From: JBGAJN01 sp044224905
Lineage (GTDB): Bacteria; Verrucomicrobiota; Verrucomicrobiia; Limisphaerales; JBGAJN01
DNA: 64,000 bases
Reading direction: 5' to 3'
NCBI GenBank assembly: GCA_044224905.1
Contig: JBGAJN010000003.1
Coordinates: 1,050,290-1,114,289 of the forward strand
The position numbers and the translations under genes were made by a program. Numbering within the stretch: the first letter of the stretch is position 1; every line of letters begins with the position of its first letter. Below, piece after piece: positions 25,758 to 33,801 of this stretch. Under the pieces are notes generated by a model, which saw only the letters and a list, made by a program, of their open reading frames with translations, was not told the origin of the DNA and made no database searches.

Positions 25758-26237
25758 ATGAACCCAACCCATTTACACCTCCTCTTGAACCACGTTCCCG
25801 TCCTCGGCACGGCGTTTGGGCTGGGATTGCTGCTCTTTGGACTGTGGCGGAAGAGTGACGAGATAAAGAAGGCGGCACTGGGTGTGTTTGTCATCGTCGC
25901 AGTGATGGCGGTGCCGGTTTACCTCACTGGTGAACCGGCAGAAGATGGCGTTAAATCGCTTCCAGGTGTTTCCGAGCCGTTGATCGAGCAACACGAGCAG
26001 GCGGCCTCTGTCGCCTTTACGGGCGTGTTGGTGCTGGGCGTGGCTGCGTTGGGAGGACTTATTATTCTCCGTAGGGGCAAATCTGTGCCCGCATGGTGCG
26101 GCTTACTAATGCTGGCGGCCGCGTTGATTGTCAGCGGGCTGATGGCGTGGACGGCGAACATGGGCGGGCAAATTCGGCATACGGAAATCCGCGCGGGCGG
26201 GAGCACTCCTGCAGTTGGTATCCAACAGCGTGATTGA
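25758..26237 (+). CDS. small four-helix membrane protein next to a metal ATPase
   Basis: The start at 25758 (MNPTHLHLLLNHVPVLGT) is better than one 21 bases upstream because the family-like LHLLLNHVPV segment then opens the protein. The 159 residues form about four hydrophobic helices. Conserved-looking histidines (HLH, NHVP, EQHE) could bind a metal or haem. It resembles small DUF2231-like inner-membrane proteins, but I cannot assign a family firmly. It precedes the P-type ATPase on the same strand, with 40 bases between its stop and the preferred ATPase start. Confidence 0.65.
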   Translation: MNPTHLHLLLNHVPVLGTAFGLGLLLFGLWRKSDEIKKAALGVFVIVAVMAVPVYLTGEPAEDGVKSLPGVSEPLIEQHEQAASVAFTGVLVLGVAALGGLIILRRGKSVPAWCGLLMLAAALIVSGLMAWTANMGGQIRHTEIRAGGSTPAVGIQQRD

Positions 26238-26277
26238 AGCGACCCCTTCGAAGAATTCTCCCGATCAAAAACCCAGA

Positions 26278-28227
26278 ATGAACACAACATTGGAACCTCC
26301 CCCGTCCCGCAACCCGGCTCGAAAGGCAGACGCCAAACCGAGTCCGGAGGTGCCTCCTAAAAGATCCTGGCATGCGCCCGCAGAGCTGTGGCGCCGAAAA
26401 TCCGCTATCATCGCGGCGCTTTCCGTTGTGGCCATCGTGTTGCATCTAGTGCTGCGCTTCGGGTTTCATTTGAATCCGGGCGCACACCAGATACCCTTGC
26501 TGCTCACGCTTGTAGTTGGTGGATTGCCGTCGCTCTATGATTTGCTGAGGAAGCTGTTGAGGCGGGAGTTTGGTTCCGATTTGCTCGGCGGCATTTCAAT
26601 CATCACCTCGGTGCTGCTGGGTGAATACCTCGCGGGTTCGATCATAGTCCTGATGCTCTCCGGGGGGGAAGCGCTGGAGAGCTATGCGTTGCGCAGCGCC
26701 TCTTCCGTGCTGGCGGCTCTCGCCAAACGGATGCCTTCGATTGCTCATCGCAAACGAAACTCGGAGATCTTGGAGGTGGCTCTGGCCGATATCGCCGTGG
26801 GCGACACGCTGGTGATTTATCCACATGACATCTGCCCGGTGGACGGCGCAGTTATCGAAGGCCATGGCGTGATGGACGAATCCTACCTGACTGGCGAACC
26901 GTTCCAGATCACCAAGACATCCGGCTCCGCGGTGATCTCGGGAGCGATTAACGGCGAGTCAGTTCTCACCATCCGCGCCACGCAACTCGCGGCCGATTCA
27001 CGCTACTCCAAGATCATGGAGGTCATGCGCGAGTCGGAAGCAAAGCGACCGAGCCTCCGTCGGCTCGGGGATCGGCTTGGAGCAATCTACACTCCGGTGG
27101 CATTGGTGGTGGCCGCCGTTGCGTGGGCAATTAGCGGAGAAGCCATTCGTTTTCTCGCTGTGCTGGTCATTGCCACGCCCTGTCCATTGCTGCTCGCTAT
27201 ACCCATCGCGATCATCGGCTCGATTTCCCTTTGTGCCCGCCGGGCTATCATCGTGAAGAGTCCAGTGGTTCTTGAGCAGATTGCCGAATGCAAAGTCGCG
27301 ATCTTCGACAAAACCGGCACGCTCACGTACGGCGAGCCGAAGTTAACGGAACAGCTCATGGCTTCGGGTTTCGAGCAGAAAGAGGTATTGACCGTGGTCG
27401 CGAGCTTGGAGCGATACTCGAAGCATCCGCTCGCCCGAGCGATTCTGGCTGCCGCGAAAGAAGCGGGCATTCAACTCCCAGAGGCCACTGAAGTGGGCGA
27501 ACAACCCGGACGTGGTTTGCAGGGAACGGTGTCGGGTCGCTCCGTGCGAATTACGAGCCGCAATAAACTCGTTGAACTGAACGTTTCTGGTGCCGACCAA
27601 CTTCCTGCACTTGCGGGCGGGCTCGAATGCGTTGTTGTGCTCGATCAACGTTATGCGGCTGCGTTTCGCTTTCGCGATGCACCGCGAGCGGAAAGCCGTT
27701 CGTTCATTAGTCACTTGGGGCCGAAGCATCAATTCGAGCGCGTGATGATCGTGTCTGGTGATCGCGAGTCCGAAGTTCATTATCTCGCGGAGCAAGTCGG
27801 GATCACCGTAATCCACGCTCAACAAAGTCCGGAACAAAAACTGGCTCTGGTTCGCGCCGAAACTGCGAAAGCGAAGACGCTCCACGTTGGCGATGGCATT
27901 AACGATGCCCCGGCCATGATGGCCGCCACGGTAGGTATGGCGATTGGTCAGAACAGCGACGTTACGGCAGAAGCGGCGGGAGTTGTGGTCATGGATAATT
28001 CGCTCAAAAAGGTGGACGAGTTCATGCACATCAGCCGAAGGATGCGGATTATCGCGCTCCAAAGTGCGGTGGGTGGTATGGCGTTGAGTGTCGTGGGCAT
28101 GGCCTTCGCTGCGACCGGTCATTTGACTCCGATAGCCGGAGCAATCACGCAGGAAGTCATCGACGTGCTGGCTGTGTTAAACGCCTTGCGGGCCGCGTTT
28201 CCTCCGAAGGTCATTCATGACTTGTGA
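26278..28227 (+). CDS. P1B-type heavy-metal ATPase with a TPCP membrane motif
   Basis: The 649-residue pump has the P-type hallmarks: TGEP (actuator domain), DKTGTLT (phosphorylated Asp344) and GDGINDAPA, plus about six membrane helices. The metal-site motif in the helix before the phosphorylation domain reads ATPCPLLLAIP (TPCP around residues 300-303) rather than CPC, CPH or SPC. There is no N-terminal HMA or His-rich metal-binding domain, so the transported ion cannot be read. An in-frame ATG at 26215 would overlap the upstream gene by 23 bases. The start at 26278 is preferred, but neither has a strong ribosome site. The likely role is metal efflux. Confidence 0.85.
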   Translation: MNTTLEPPPSRNPARKADAKPSPEVPPKRSWHAPAELWRRKSAIIAALSVVAIVLHLVLRFGFHLNPGAHQIPLLLTLVVGGLPSLYDLLRKLLRREFGSDLLGGISIITSVLLGEYLAGSIIVLMLSGGEALESYALRSASSVLAALAKRMPSIAHRKRNSEILEVALADIAVGDTLVIYPHDICPVDGAVIEGHGVMDESYLTGEPFQITKTSGSAVISGAINGESVLTIRATQLAADSRYSKIMEVMRESEAKRPSLRRLGDRLGAIYTPVALVVAAVAWAISGEAIRFLAVLVIATPCPLLLAIPIAIIGSISLCARRAIIVKSPVVLEQIAECKVAIFDKTGTLTYGEPKLTEQLMASGFEQKEVLTVVASLERYSKHPLARAILAAAKEAGIQLPEATEVGEQPGRGLQGTVSGRSVRITSRNKLVELNVSGADQLPALAGGLECVVVLDQRYAAAFRFRDAPRAESRSFISHLGPKHQFERVMIVSGDRESEVHYLAEQVGITVIHAQQSPEQKLALVRAETAKAKTLHVGDGINDAPAMMAATVGMAIGQNSDVTAEAAGVVVMDNSLKKVDEFMHISRRMRIIALQSAVGGMALSVVGMAFAATGHLTPIAGAITQEVIDVLAVLNALRAAFPPKVIHDL

Positions 28228-28347
28228 AGGCGCGGTTGAAGATCAGCGTAAGAACGTTCGAAATCGATTTGTAGGATGAAAACAATAAAAGCCAAGGTGT
28301 TTCACGTTGCCGATCAAACCTTGAAGCTCGTGAAGTTCGCTTGGCTC

Positions 28348-28542
28348 TCACGCCTTAACCACGATTGCCTTTTGATCTTTTAAGTATTTTTCCAGATCCG
28401 CTTTGCTTTCGACAAAGTTAAAGGGCCTTCGCATGCCGCAGTGTTTGGTGAGGCGGTAATTCACCAACAGCTTCCCAATTGCCGTAATCTCAATCTGTTT
28501 TCCCTTAACGTCCCAGTGTTGACCCGTTTGTAGCGGTTTCAT
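28348..28542 (-). CDS. 64-residue hypothetical protein, paralogue of a remnant at 47.3 kb
   Basis: From the ATG at 28542 the product is MKPLQTGQHWDVKGKQIEIT ... ending ADLEKYLKDQKAIVVKA. It is small, basic and soluble, with a strand-rich first half and a terminal helix. I do not recognise a named family. The C-terminal half aligns residue for residue, without gaps, with a truncated copy at 47253-47366 (LEKYLKDQKA against IESYLKKHKA), so it is a real coding family. The reading frame also extends upstream to 28662, but that part has no support. Confidence 0.6.
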   Translation of the reverse strand: MKPLQTGQHWDVKGKQIEITAIGKLLVNYRLTKHCGMRRPFNFVESKADLEKYLKDQKAIVVKA

Positions 28543-28740
28543 GTGAGGCTGAATCTTTTCCTCACAAGTATCCGGATGCGTAATTCTTGTGTATGGGGTA
28601 AATACCCCATGTCGGCTGCTAGTGCTTCGGTTTAGCGGGGAATCCTCGGTGGCGCCATCCATGCAAAGTCGAATTCAATCTCATGTGGCAATTAAAGTAC
28701 AATGACGTGGAGCCTCTCAGACCCGATCATTAAAAAAGAA

Positions 28741-28809
28741 GTTCGGGTAACAGACGCCAAGGAGGTGGCGGTGGGGAACCGCGCTGAAGAAACGTGCTGT
28801 CACCCGAAC
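28741..28809 (+). promoter_or_regulatory. candidate structured RNA leader enclosing a ribosome binding site
   Basis: Thirteen-base arms GTTCGGGTAACAG (28741-28753) and CTGTCACCCGAAC (28797-28809) pair with one mismatch. Inside, CGCC/GGCG and GCGGT/ACCGC can form mutually exclusive hairpins. The enclosed AAGGAGG (28759-28765) is a strong Shine-Dalgarno sequence before a GTG at 28771. This could be a switch controlling the small ORF. It matches no riboswitch class I can recall. Confidence 0.35.
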
Positions 28810-28983
28810 TCAAATTCCAAAAATCTACTAACAAAAGACACCTCGGTTGGTGCCCTGTCAAACGGATTTTGTAGCGAAATTCACTACAAAGAATTAGGAG
28901 GTTTCCCGTATGTGCGGATGTCGACCGCATGCTACTTTAAGCGTGAAGAAACCGTGTCGCTCGATGTGTTGCCCGATGGGTAG
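28771..28983 (+). CDS. possible small protein, GTG start within the structured leader
   Basis: AAGGAGG lies 5 bases before GTG 28771, and the frame gives 70 residues containing TCCHPNSN. It has no recognisable family, no signal peptide and no membrane helix. It overlaps in a different frame the Cys-rich ORF at 28910, so at most one is likely to be the main product, unless the two are translationally coupled or the pair reflects a frameshifted gene. It is supported only by the ribosome site and the absence of any other gene here. Confidence 0.3.
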   Translation: MGNRAEETCCHPNSNSKNLLTKDTSVGALSNGFCSEIHYKELGGFPYVRMSTACYFKREETVSLDVLPDG

Positions 28984-29050
28984 CACGAAGAAACAGGATT
29001 TGGCTGTGCGGCATGATCGCACTGTTAATTTGGGCGATACTGCGTTGTAA
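28910..29050 (+). CDS. 46-residue Cys-rich protein, possible metal binder
   Basis: TAGGAGG with an 8-base spacer precedes ATG 28910, an almost ideal ribosome binding site. The product begins MCGCRPHATLSVKKPCRSMC and has five cysteines in its first 21 residues (CGC, C, CC), followed by a charged tail. The Cys density and the P-type metal ATPase 0.7 kb upstream suggest a small metallothionein-like or metallochaperone peptide. This is inference; no family match is known to me. Its 3' half forms the left arm of the hairpin at 29001-29069. Confidence 0.4.
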   Translation: MCGCRPHATLSVKKPCRSMCCPMGSTKKQDLAVRHDRTVNLGDTAL

Positions 29051-29075
29051 CAGAAGTGCCGCACAGCCATTTTCT
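29001..29075 (+). terminator. long nested hairpin followed by T-run after the Cys-rich ORF
   Basis: Perfect 13-bp arms TGGCTGTGCGGCA (29001-29013) and TGCCGCACAGCCA (29057-29069) enclose a second stem CTGTTA/TAACAG. TTTTCT follows immediately. It looks like a terminator or a stable RNA structure that begins inside the ORF and ends 19 bases after its stop. It lacks integron attC core sites. Confidence 0.5.
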
Positions 29076-29184
29076 ACACCCCAGAATCCCTTGGCTGCTT
29101 GTGCTTGAAAACGTAAGAGCTGACACGTTCTCATGTTTTCTCAGAGTCTTGCGATCCTCTGGTTTTCAAGATCCGTATCAGCCA

Positions 29185-29310
29185 ATGCAAACCTACTCCC
29201 GTTCGGCAATTGGTCAACTACCTCAGATTCCATCTTGCGATCGGTTGATCGTTGTTCAGCTTGCCTGTGAGATTGAGCGTCGTCCGGTTTACGATGGTCT
29301 TGGAATTGGT
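29185..29310 (+). pseudogene. decayed duplicate of the small secreted-protein gene at 33802
   Basis: The stretch 29232-29297 is closely similar to 33982-34048. An uninterrupted block of about 24 bases around GATTGAGCGTCGTCCGGTTT is identical. In translation IPSCDRLIVVQLACEIERRPVYDG matches VPSCERVVEVPHACGIERRPVYFG. The signal peptide part is not recognisable, and the frame downstream drifts into unrelated sequence. It is a partial, non-functional copy. Confidence 0.6.
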
Positions 29311-29318
29311 AGAAATCG

Positions 29319-29745
29319 TTACCGACTGGATTGTGCCTTTGCCGTCCTTAGCATTTCTTCATATTGCTTTTGCCCCCCAAAGAATGGGTAGTTGGTCTCA
29401 AACTCGAACTTTTTGGTCTGTTGCAAGAAGACCGCATATTGCCCGCAGTTGTAAGCATCTCGGGCATAATTGTGACGCCAGTTGGAAGCCTCAGGATTCA
29501 ACTGGAAAAAACTTCTCCTACGAGTCCTGCACATCCTTCCACACGTCCGGTTTGTGCCAGTAGCCGCGGATCAAGGTTATGCCCCCCCGCTTCGTCCAAG
29601 CCCAAAAACTATTCCCTTGGCCGGAGAGTGGATTTGATTCATGCCCGTGCGCGTCTGAGTTGTTCCGTTTTAGCTGCAAGTGATTGGCTTCGTCCGCCGA
29701 GAGGCCATTGTTGACCGACCAGAACGGATGACTCGAGATAAGATT
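29319..29745 (-). pseudogene. frameshifted remnant of an unrecognised protein gene
   Basis: Two frames join into one protein-like sequence: FWAWTKRGGITLIRGYWHKPDVW, then after a TAG near 29520 and a T6 run the continuation FFQLNPEASNWRHNYARDAY and FEFETNYPFFGGQKQYEEM. Removing one T from the T6 run restores EKFFQLNPEASNW in frame with the upstream part. So one nonsense codon and one homopolymer frameshift disable it. The Tyr/Trp/Asn-rich helical pattern resembles uncharacterised TPR-like proteins of this phylum. The 5' end is unclear. Confidence 0.5.
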
Positions 29746-29773
29746 CATGCAACTTGCCACCTGTCAGTCCGGG

Positions 29774-31024
29774 CTACTTTTCCTCGGTGACTTTTTCGTT
29801 TAAGGACTTTCGGGCCAGACGATCAAGATCTGCGGCGGTTGTTGTGGGAAGAAAGCGCTTTCGATAAATCTCATCGTGCAAAATGTCCAGGATGGCGACC
29901 ACGGGGGCTGCGACCAAAACGCCCAGGACGCCGAACGCGGCCACACTCATGAGCATTGAGAAGATTACGGCCACGGGATGTAGTTTCATGCCGCGCGCCA
30001 TGATGAAAGGGAGGATCACGTTGTTCTCCATAGCTTGGATCCCCAGATAAGCAAACACGACCCACATCGGGGTCATGCCACCTTTGCCCAAAGCGAGCAA
30101 CAGGGCCGGCACGGCACCGAGCAACGGGCCGACGAAAGGAACCGCCTCCAGAATACCGGCGATCAGTCCCAGCACTAGGGCATCCATGAATCCGAAGATG
30201 GGCCACATGAGCAGGAAAACCAGCAGGCCGATCGTCAGCATGCCGAGCAGCGTTGACCCGGCCCAACCGGGCACAAATTTTCCAATCCGCTGCATGATGG
30301 TCAAGGTCTGGACGTGGTGGCGCTCGGGCACCACGGAAAATATTGCCCCGAAGACGGGACGGGGATTCATCAAAGTAAAGGTCACTCCGAAGAAGACTGT
30401 GACCAGCACGATGAGCATCTGGGACGCATTAAACGCGACCGCCGCGAAACTGCCGGCCACGCCCTGCACCATCTGGCCCAAACTGGAACGAATCGAACCA
30501 GATTCCTTCGTGGTATTTGGCGAAGCCGGTTGCTTGGTTCGCGGCACGGGTGCGGGCTGGCCAGCCGATGATTTGGTCTGATTGGTCGAAGGTGCGGAGT
30601 GGGCAATCTCAGTGGCGACCTGTGCCTGGAGTTTTTCATCGGAACGCTGTGCTTGCTGTTCCATTTTAATCAAAGGCTTTTGGAGCCGTTCCCAGTAGTC
30701 GGGCAACTGTTGCGAAAGTCTGGCGAGGGAGGCTTTCATCGGCACGAAGAACGCCCAACCCGTCAAGGCAATGACTGCGAGCAATGTCGCGGTGATCAGC
30801 GCCGTTGCGCCTCTTCGCCCACCGGTCCAGGTGCGCATCCGGGCGACTACGGGATTGACCGCGAGCGAAATCAGTAGGATGAGCAGAAACGAAAGTAGAA
30901 TCGGCGAAAGCAGCGCGAACGTTTTGATGAAGATGAATAATGCTGCCGCTAACAGCCCATAAAAGTAAATCGTCGGTGGTTTCACTTGTGCTTGTGCCTT
31001 GTGTGGGGCGCGATCAGTAGTCAT
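29774..31024 (-). CDS. AI-2E family transporter / PerM-like permease
   Basis: The 416-residue integral membrane protein shows the AI-2E (UPF0118) layout. N-terminal helix pairs (PPTIYFYGLLAAALFIFIK, LLSPILLSFLLILLISLAVNPVV) come first, then a soluble polar insert (about residues 120-190). The conserved C-terminal helices include GLIAGILEAVPFVGPLLGAVPALLLALG and AVIFSMLMSVAAFGVLGVLVAAPVVAI. Members export small molecules or act as ion antiporters; despite the name, AI-2 transport is rarely shown. It is transcribed 18 bases after the AsmA-like gene. Confidence 0.88.
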   Translation of the reverse strand: MTTDRAPHKAQAQVKPPTIYFYGLLAAALFIFIKTFALLSPILLSFLLILLISLAVNPVVARMRTWTGGRRGATALITATLLAVIALTGWAFFVPMKASLARLSQQLPDYWERLQKPLIKMEQQAQRSDEKLQAQVATEIAHSAPSTNQTKSSAGQPAPVPRTKQPASPNTTKESGSIRSSLGQMVQGVAGSFAAVAFNASQMLIVLVTVFFGVTFTLMNPRPVFGAIFSVVPERHHVQTLTIMQRIGKFVPGWAGSTLLGMLTIGLLVFLLMWPIFGFMDALVLGLIAGILEAVPFVGPLLGAVPALLLALGKGGMTPMWVVFAYLGIQAMENNVILPFIMARGMKLHPVAVIFSMLMSVAAFGVLGVLVAAPVVAILDILHDEIYRKRFLPTTTAADLDRLARKSLNEKVTEEK

Positions 31025-31042
31025 AACTTTCCACGTAAAGCC

Positions 31043-32608
31043 TCATTGCGCGAGCGATTGCAGTAAGGAATGTTCTTCGAACCACCGGCGGGGATTCAAA
31101 ATTTTGACGGTACGGTCGCCGCCGGTTTCCAAGCCGATCGCAAGGATTCCCCGCCGCAGGTAAAGGATGCCACGCGGGGGAAGATCCCGTTCAAAAAGTA
31201 ATTGCGCGCGCAGGAGCAGTTTGTCGCCTGTCACCTCCAAGGAATCGATTTCGGCCACGCCACCTTCCCCCCGCACGGAGGCGTGGATGGTCAGGTCGCG
31301 GTCGGCCAATGCCGACCGGAGGAGCGGGGGAAGCACCTTGCCTTGGCGCCCGCGAAACAGTGCCAACAAAGGACGGCTGTCCTGAAGGCGCCCAGCAAAG
31401 CGCGCATCCAGCCTGTGATTTTCCCCCAACTTGAGGTGCCCTTCCTCCACCGTAGCCTCGCCCGCCCAGCCACCTTTCGGCGCGTTGCCCTTTCCCATCG
31501 CCACAATCGTGATATTGGTCAAAACTCCTCGGGTCCCGGTAATATCCATTTCTTTGTCACCAAATGTGTAGCGCCGGATGTTTCCCTGGAGACGCAGGTC
31601 ACCCCGCAAGGCCGCGTCCCGATAATTGATGTGGACATCCTTCCCGTCCAATTGGGTCTCGCCGTGGGCAATACCTTCGTGGACGTCAAGAGCGACCATC
31701 AGTTCGCCCGGAGATCCCCGGAGGCTCAAGCCCGGGAAACGATCGAGATAGAAATTCACGAAGCGGATGTCCGGCGCGGTCCCCTCGAGCCTGAGTTTCC
31801 CGTCCATTTTTTGGAAAACAGCACCGCCTCGATAAATCACCATGCTGACCCGTGGAAACGCCAGATCCACGCGCCCAGAGCGGACCTTGAGCACCTCATC
31901 TTTCCCCAGAGTGACGATGCCCTCTTCCACCTCTACGCTGGCGGCGTTTACATCCAACAGTTCCTTCGCCCGGACAAAGAGAGAGCCGCGGGTGGTTCCG
32001 TGGCCGCGATAGTGAAACTCATCAAACCAGATTTCGCGAAGTTCCGTGATTCGCACTTCAGGCAGGTTTACGGCCCAGATCTGCTTCGGCGGGGGGCGCA
32101 CCTGAGCCCCGAGGATCGCCTTCACTTCTTCGTCCAACGGGCGGGTCGTCCACTCGGCCCAAGGGATTGGCGGGATCGCCAGCTGTTTGTCCATTCGTGC
32201 CGTGGCCTTTGGCAAACGCCGCAGGCGAAAAATCGCTCCCTCGGCTACCAATCCCCGTCCCAAGAAACATTTGTCTAACAACGCTCGCAGACTGACCTGC
32301 GTTCGGACGAGGTCTAGTGAAAGCGCCCACTGCGTGGTAAGGTGATTGCCGCGAATCACAAGATTTTGCACGCGAAGATCGCCGGGCCAGAATGATTGTG
32401 CGCCTCGCCAATCCAGCCGAATCTTCTCCGGCTTTAGATTAACCCAGCGCGACACCATTCCGTGAGGCAGCAGCAGTAGATTTGCCGCTACCAGCCAAGC
32501 GACTTCAATAAGGAGAAGGCTGAGTACAATGGCACGTAGAGAACGCCAGACAAGAGGGGCGTTGCGCAACCGGTTTGGTGCGGAATGGTGCGTCATATGA
32601 AACGCCAA
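31043..32608 (-). CDS. AsmA/TamB-like membrane-anchored envelope protein
   Basis: One N-terminal membrane helix (about residues 25-48) is followed by about 470 residues of alternating beta strands (WPGDLRVQNLVIRG, VEVEEGIVTLGKDEVLKVRSG, ARFAGRLQDSRPLLALFRG). This is the pattern of AsmA/DUF748-type proteins that form periplasmic lipid-conducting grooves or help outer-membrane assembly. No catalytic motif is visible. It lies between a lipoprotein gene (30 bases upstream) and the AI-2E permease (18 bases downstream), apparently a three-gene envelope operon. The family call rests on architecture and is moderate. Confidence 0.55.
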   Translation of the reverse strand: MAFHMTHHSAPNRLRNAPLVWRSLRAIVLSLLLIEVAWLVAANLLLLPHGMVSRWVNLKPEKIRLDWRGAQSFWPGDLRVQNLVIRGNHLTTQWALSLDLVRTQVSLRALLDKCFLGRGLVAEGAIFRLRRLPKATARMDKQLAIPPIPWAEWTTRPLDEEVKAILGAQVRPPPKQIWAVNLPEVRITELREIWFDEFHYRGHGTTRGSLFVRAKELLDVNAASVEVEEGIVTLGKDEVLKVRSGRVDLAFPRVSMVIYRGGAVFQKMDGKLRLEGTAPDIRFVNFYLDRFPGLSLRGSPGELMVALDVHEGIAHGETQLDGKDVHINYRDAALRGDLRLQGNIRRYTFGDKEMDITGTRGVLTNITIVAMGKGNAPKGGWAGEATVEEGHLKLGENHRLDARFAGRLQDSRPLLALFRGRQGKVLPPLLRSALADRDLTIHASVRGEGGVAEIDSLEVTGDKLLLRAQLLFERDLPPRGILYLRRGILAIGLETGGDRTVKILNPRRWFEEHSLLQSLAQ

Positions 32609-32638
32609 TTTGCTTCGAGTTTGTTGCGGAAATCTTGG

Positions 32639-33049
32639 TCAAGGCTCCAGAGGAAATAATTGCGCCATGCACTCAAGGCGCACCTGCTCCTTGGGCCTGA
32701 GATCTGGTGAGATGATGGTGACCCGTGTGGTGTTAGACGTCTCCCGCAATACACGCACCACCATACGGGATACATAACCGGGGGTCGTTCTGACGGTTTC
32801 AATTTCCCAACTCACACCCACCACTTCATTCGTTCGCCGGGGAACTTCATCCCATTCCTTTCCGGGCGAGTGCAGGCTTGACTGATAAGCCTCCACCCAC
32901 GGCCGAACAAAAGCATAGGGCCGGTTGAAGTTCATCGAGGTGCCTTTGGAACAGCACCCGGCACAGAGCAAGAGCATTACAAAAAGGCCAAGGAACCCCA
33001 GTCTGCCTACCGTCGTCAGGATGGCCGAACGCTTACGCAAGGAATTCAT
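32639..33049 (-). CDS. small lipoprotein, function unknown
   Basis: The 136-residue precursor has a hydrophobic leader and a lipobox (LLLCAGC, with a second Cys following), so it should be lipidated and exported. The mature part is polar with a possible beta-sandwich (VSWEIETVRTTPGYVSRMVVRVLRE). I do not recognise a family. It is the first gene of the group with the AsmA-like and AI-2E genes. Confidence 0.65.
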   Translation of the reverse strand: MNSLRKRSAILTTVGRLGFLGLFVMLLLCAGCCSKGTSMNFNRPYAFVRPWVEAYQSSLHSPGKEWDEVPRRTNEVVGVSWEIETVRTTPGYVSRMVVRVLRETSNTTRVTIISPDLRPKEQVRLECMAQLFPLEP

Positions 33050-33172
33050 TATCGTTTTGCTGTTTGTAAGAGTCCGACATTTTCAGATCTCAGGCAGGGA
33101 AGGAGATTTCCAGCCACTATTTACTTCGCCCGAATCGAAACTTGGCCGAAACTAATCGCCCCGATTGTGCGA

Positions 33173-33550
33173 CTACTGAATGTTGCGAACTCTTAGCGCC
33201 GGTGGACGATTGGTTGACGGCGGAAAACCATTGGTCGGCGGAGCAGGATAGTTGCTTGCCGGTATTGTATAGCTATTTGAGGGCACAAATGGATTGGGTG
33301 GCCGCACAGGGGCATTCGTTGAAAATCCCGGTGGACCAAGAAGAGGCGGACTCGGAAGAACTGGAACTGGTGGTCGAGGATTCGCTGGGGGTGCCGGAAC
33401 CGCAGGTGGTGCTGGTGTTGCCGGCGGTGCTGGTGTTGCCGGCGGTGCTGGCGTTGCAGGAGGAGCCGCTGTCGGAGGTGCCGCTGTCGGAGGTGCCGCG
33501 CTAGTCACGATCGCTGTGAACATGGTTAACATCACAATTGTTATTTTCAT
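33173..33550 (-). CDS. secreted Pro/Ala-rich repeat protein
   Basis: The precursor opens with a short signal peptide (MKITIVMLTMFTAIVTSAA). It continues with tandem APPTA and APPATP units encoded by an 18-bp DNA repeat (about 33405-33500), then a Pro/Asn-rich region. It probably forms an extended wall or surface linker. The opposite strand is also open (an acidic frame at 33142-33504 with Val/Glu/Leu repeats), but only the minus frame has a signal peptide and a plausible composition. Confidence 0.5.
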   Translation of the reverse strand: MKITIVMLTMFTAIVTSAAPPTAAPPTAAPPATPAPPATPAPPATPAPPAVPAPPANPRPPVPVLPSPPLLGPPGFSTNAPVRPPNPFVPSNSYTIPASNYPAPPTNGFPPSTNRPPALRVRNIQ

Positions 33551-33801
33551 CGTCTGGGCTTTTCTAGAGTGGTTTTCGGTGTGGATGGTTTGCTTCGGAG
33601 GGGCACTGTGGAACAGAAGGCTCTGGAGGACTATGGGGTGTTGTCCTGCTTAGAATTTGTAGACTCAGGGTCGCCTGGCGGTTGGATCTGGAACAACAAA
33701 AGGGACCCGAGCTCAGACCTCAACCCGTCAATGATCCTCGCAATTTAATCAATGGCTCCGCGTCGAACTCTTCTCGGTGGTGCCCGTCCAAACCTACAAT
33801 T

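Noticed and set aside
28298..28309. TGTTTCACGTTG, resembling half of a parS site
   Set aside because: The second half of the palindrome (GTGAAACA) is absent, and it lies far from parB, so it is probably chance.
28775..28800. CUGAAGA followed by GAAA, suggestive of a hammerhead ribozyme core
   Set aside because: There is no stem II between the two elements and no correctly placed stems I and III.
29001..29069. Long imperfect palindrome considered as an integron attC site
   Set aside because: The RYYYAAC and GTTRRRY core boxes are missing, and no integron integrase or cassette array is present.
33405..33500. Tandem 18-bp repeats considered as a CRISPR array
   Set aside because: There are no unique spacers; the repeats are contiguous and encode the APPATP units of a Pro-rich protein.
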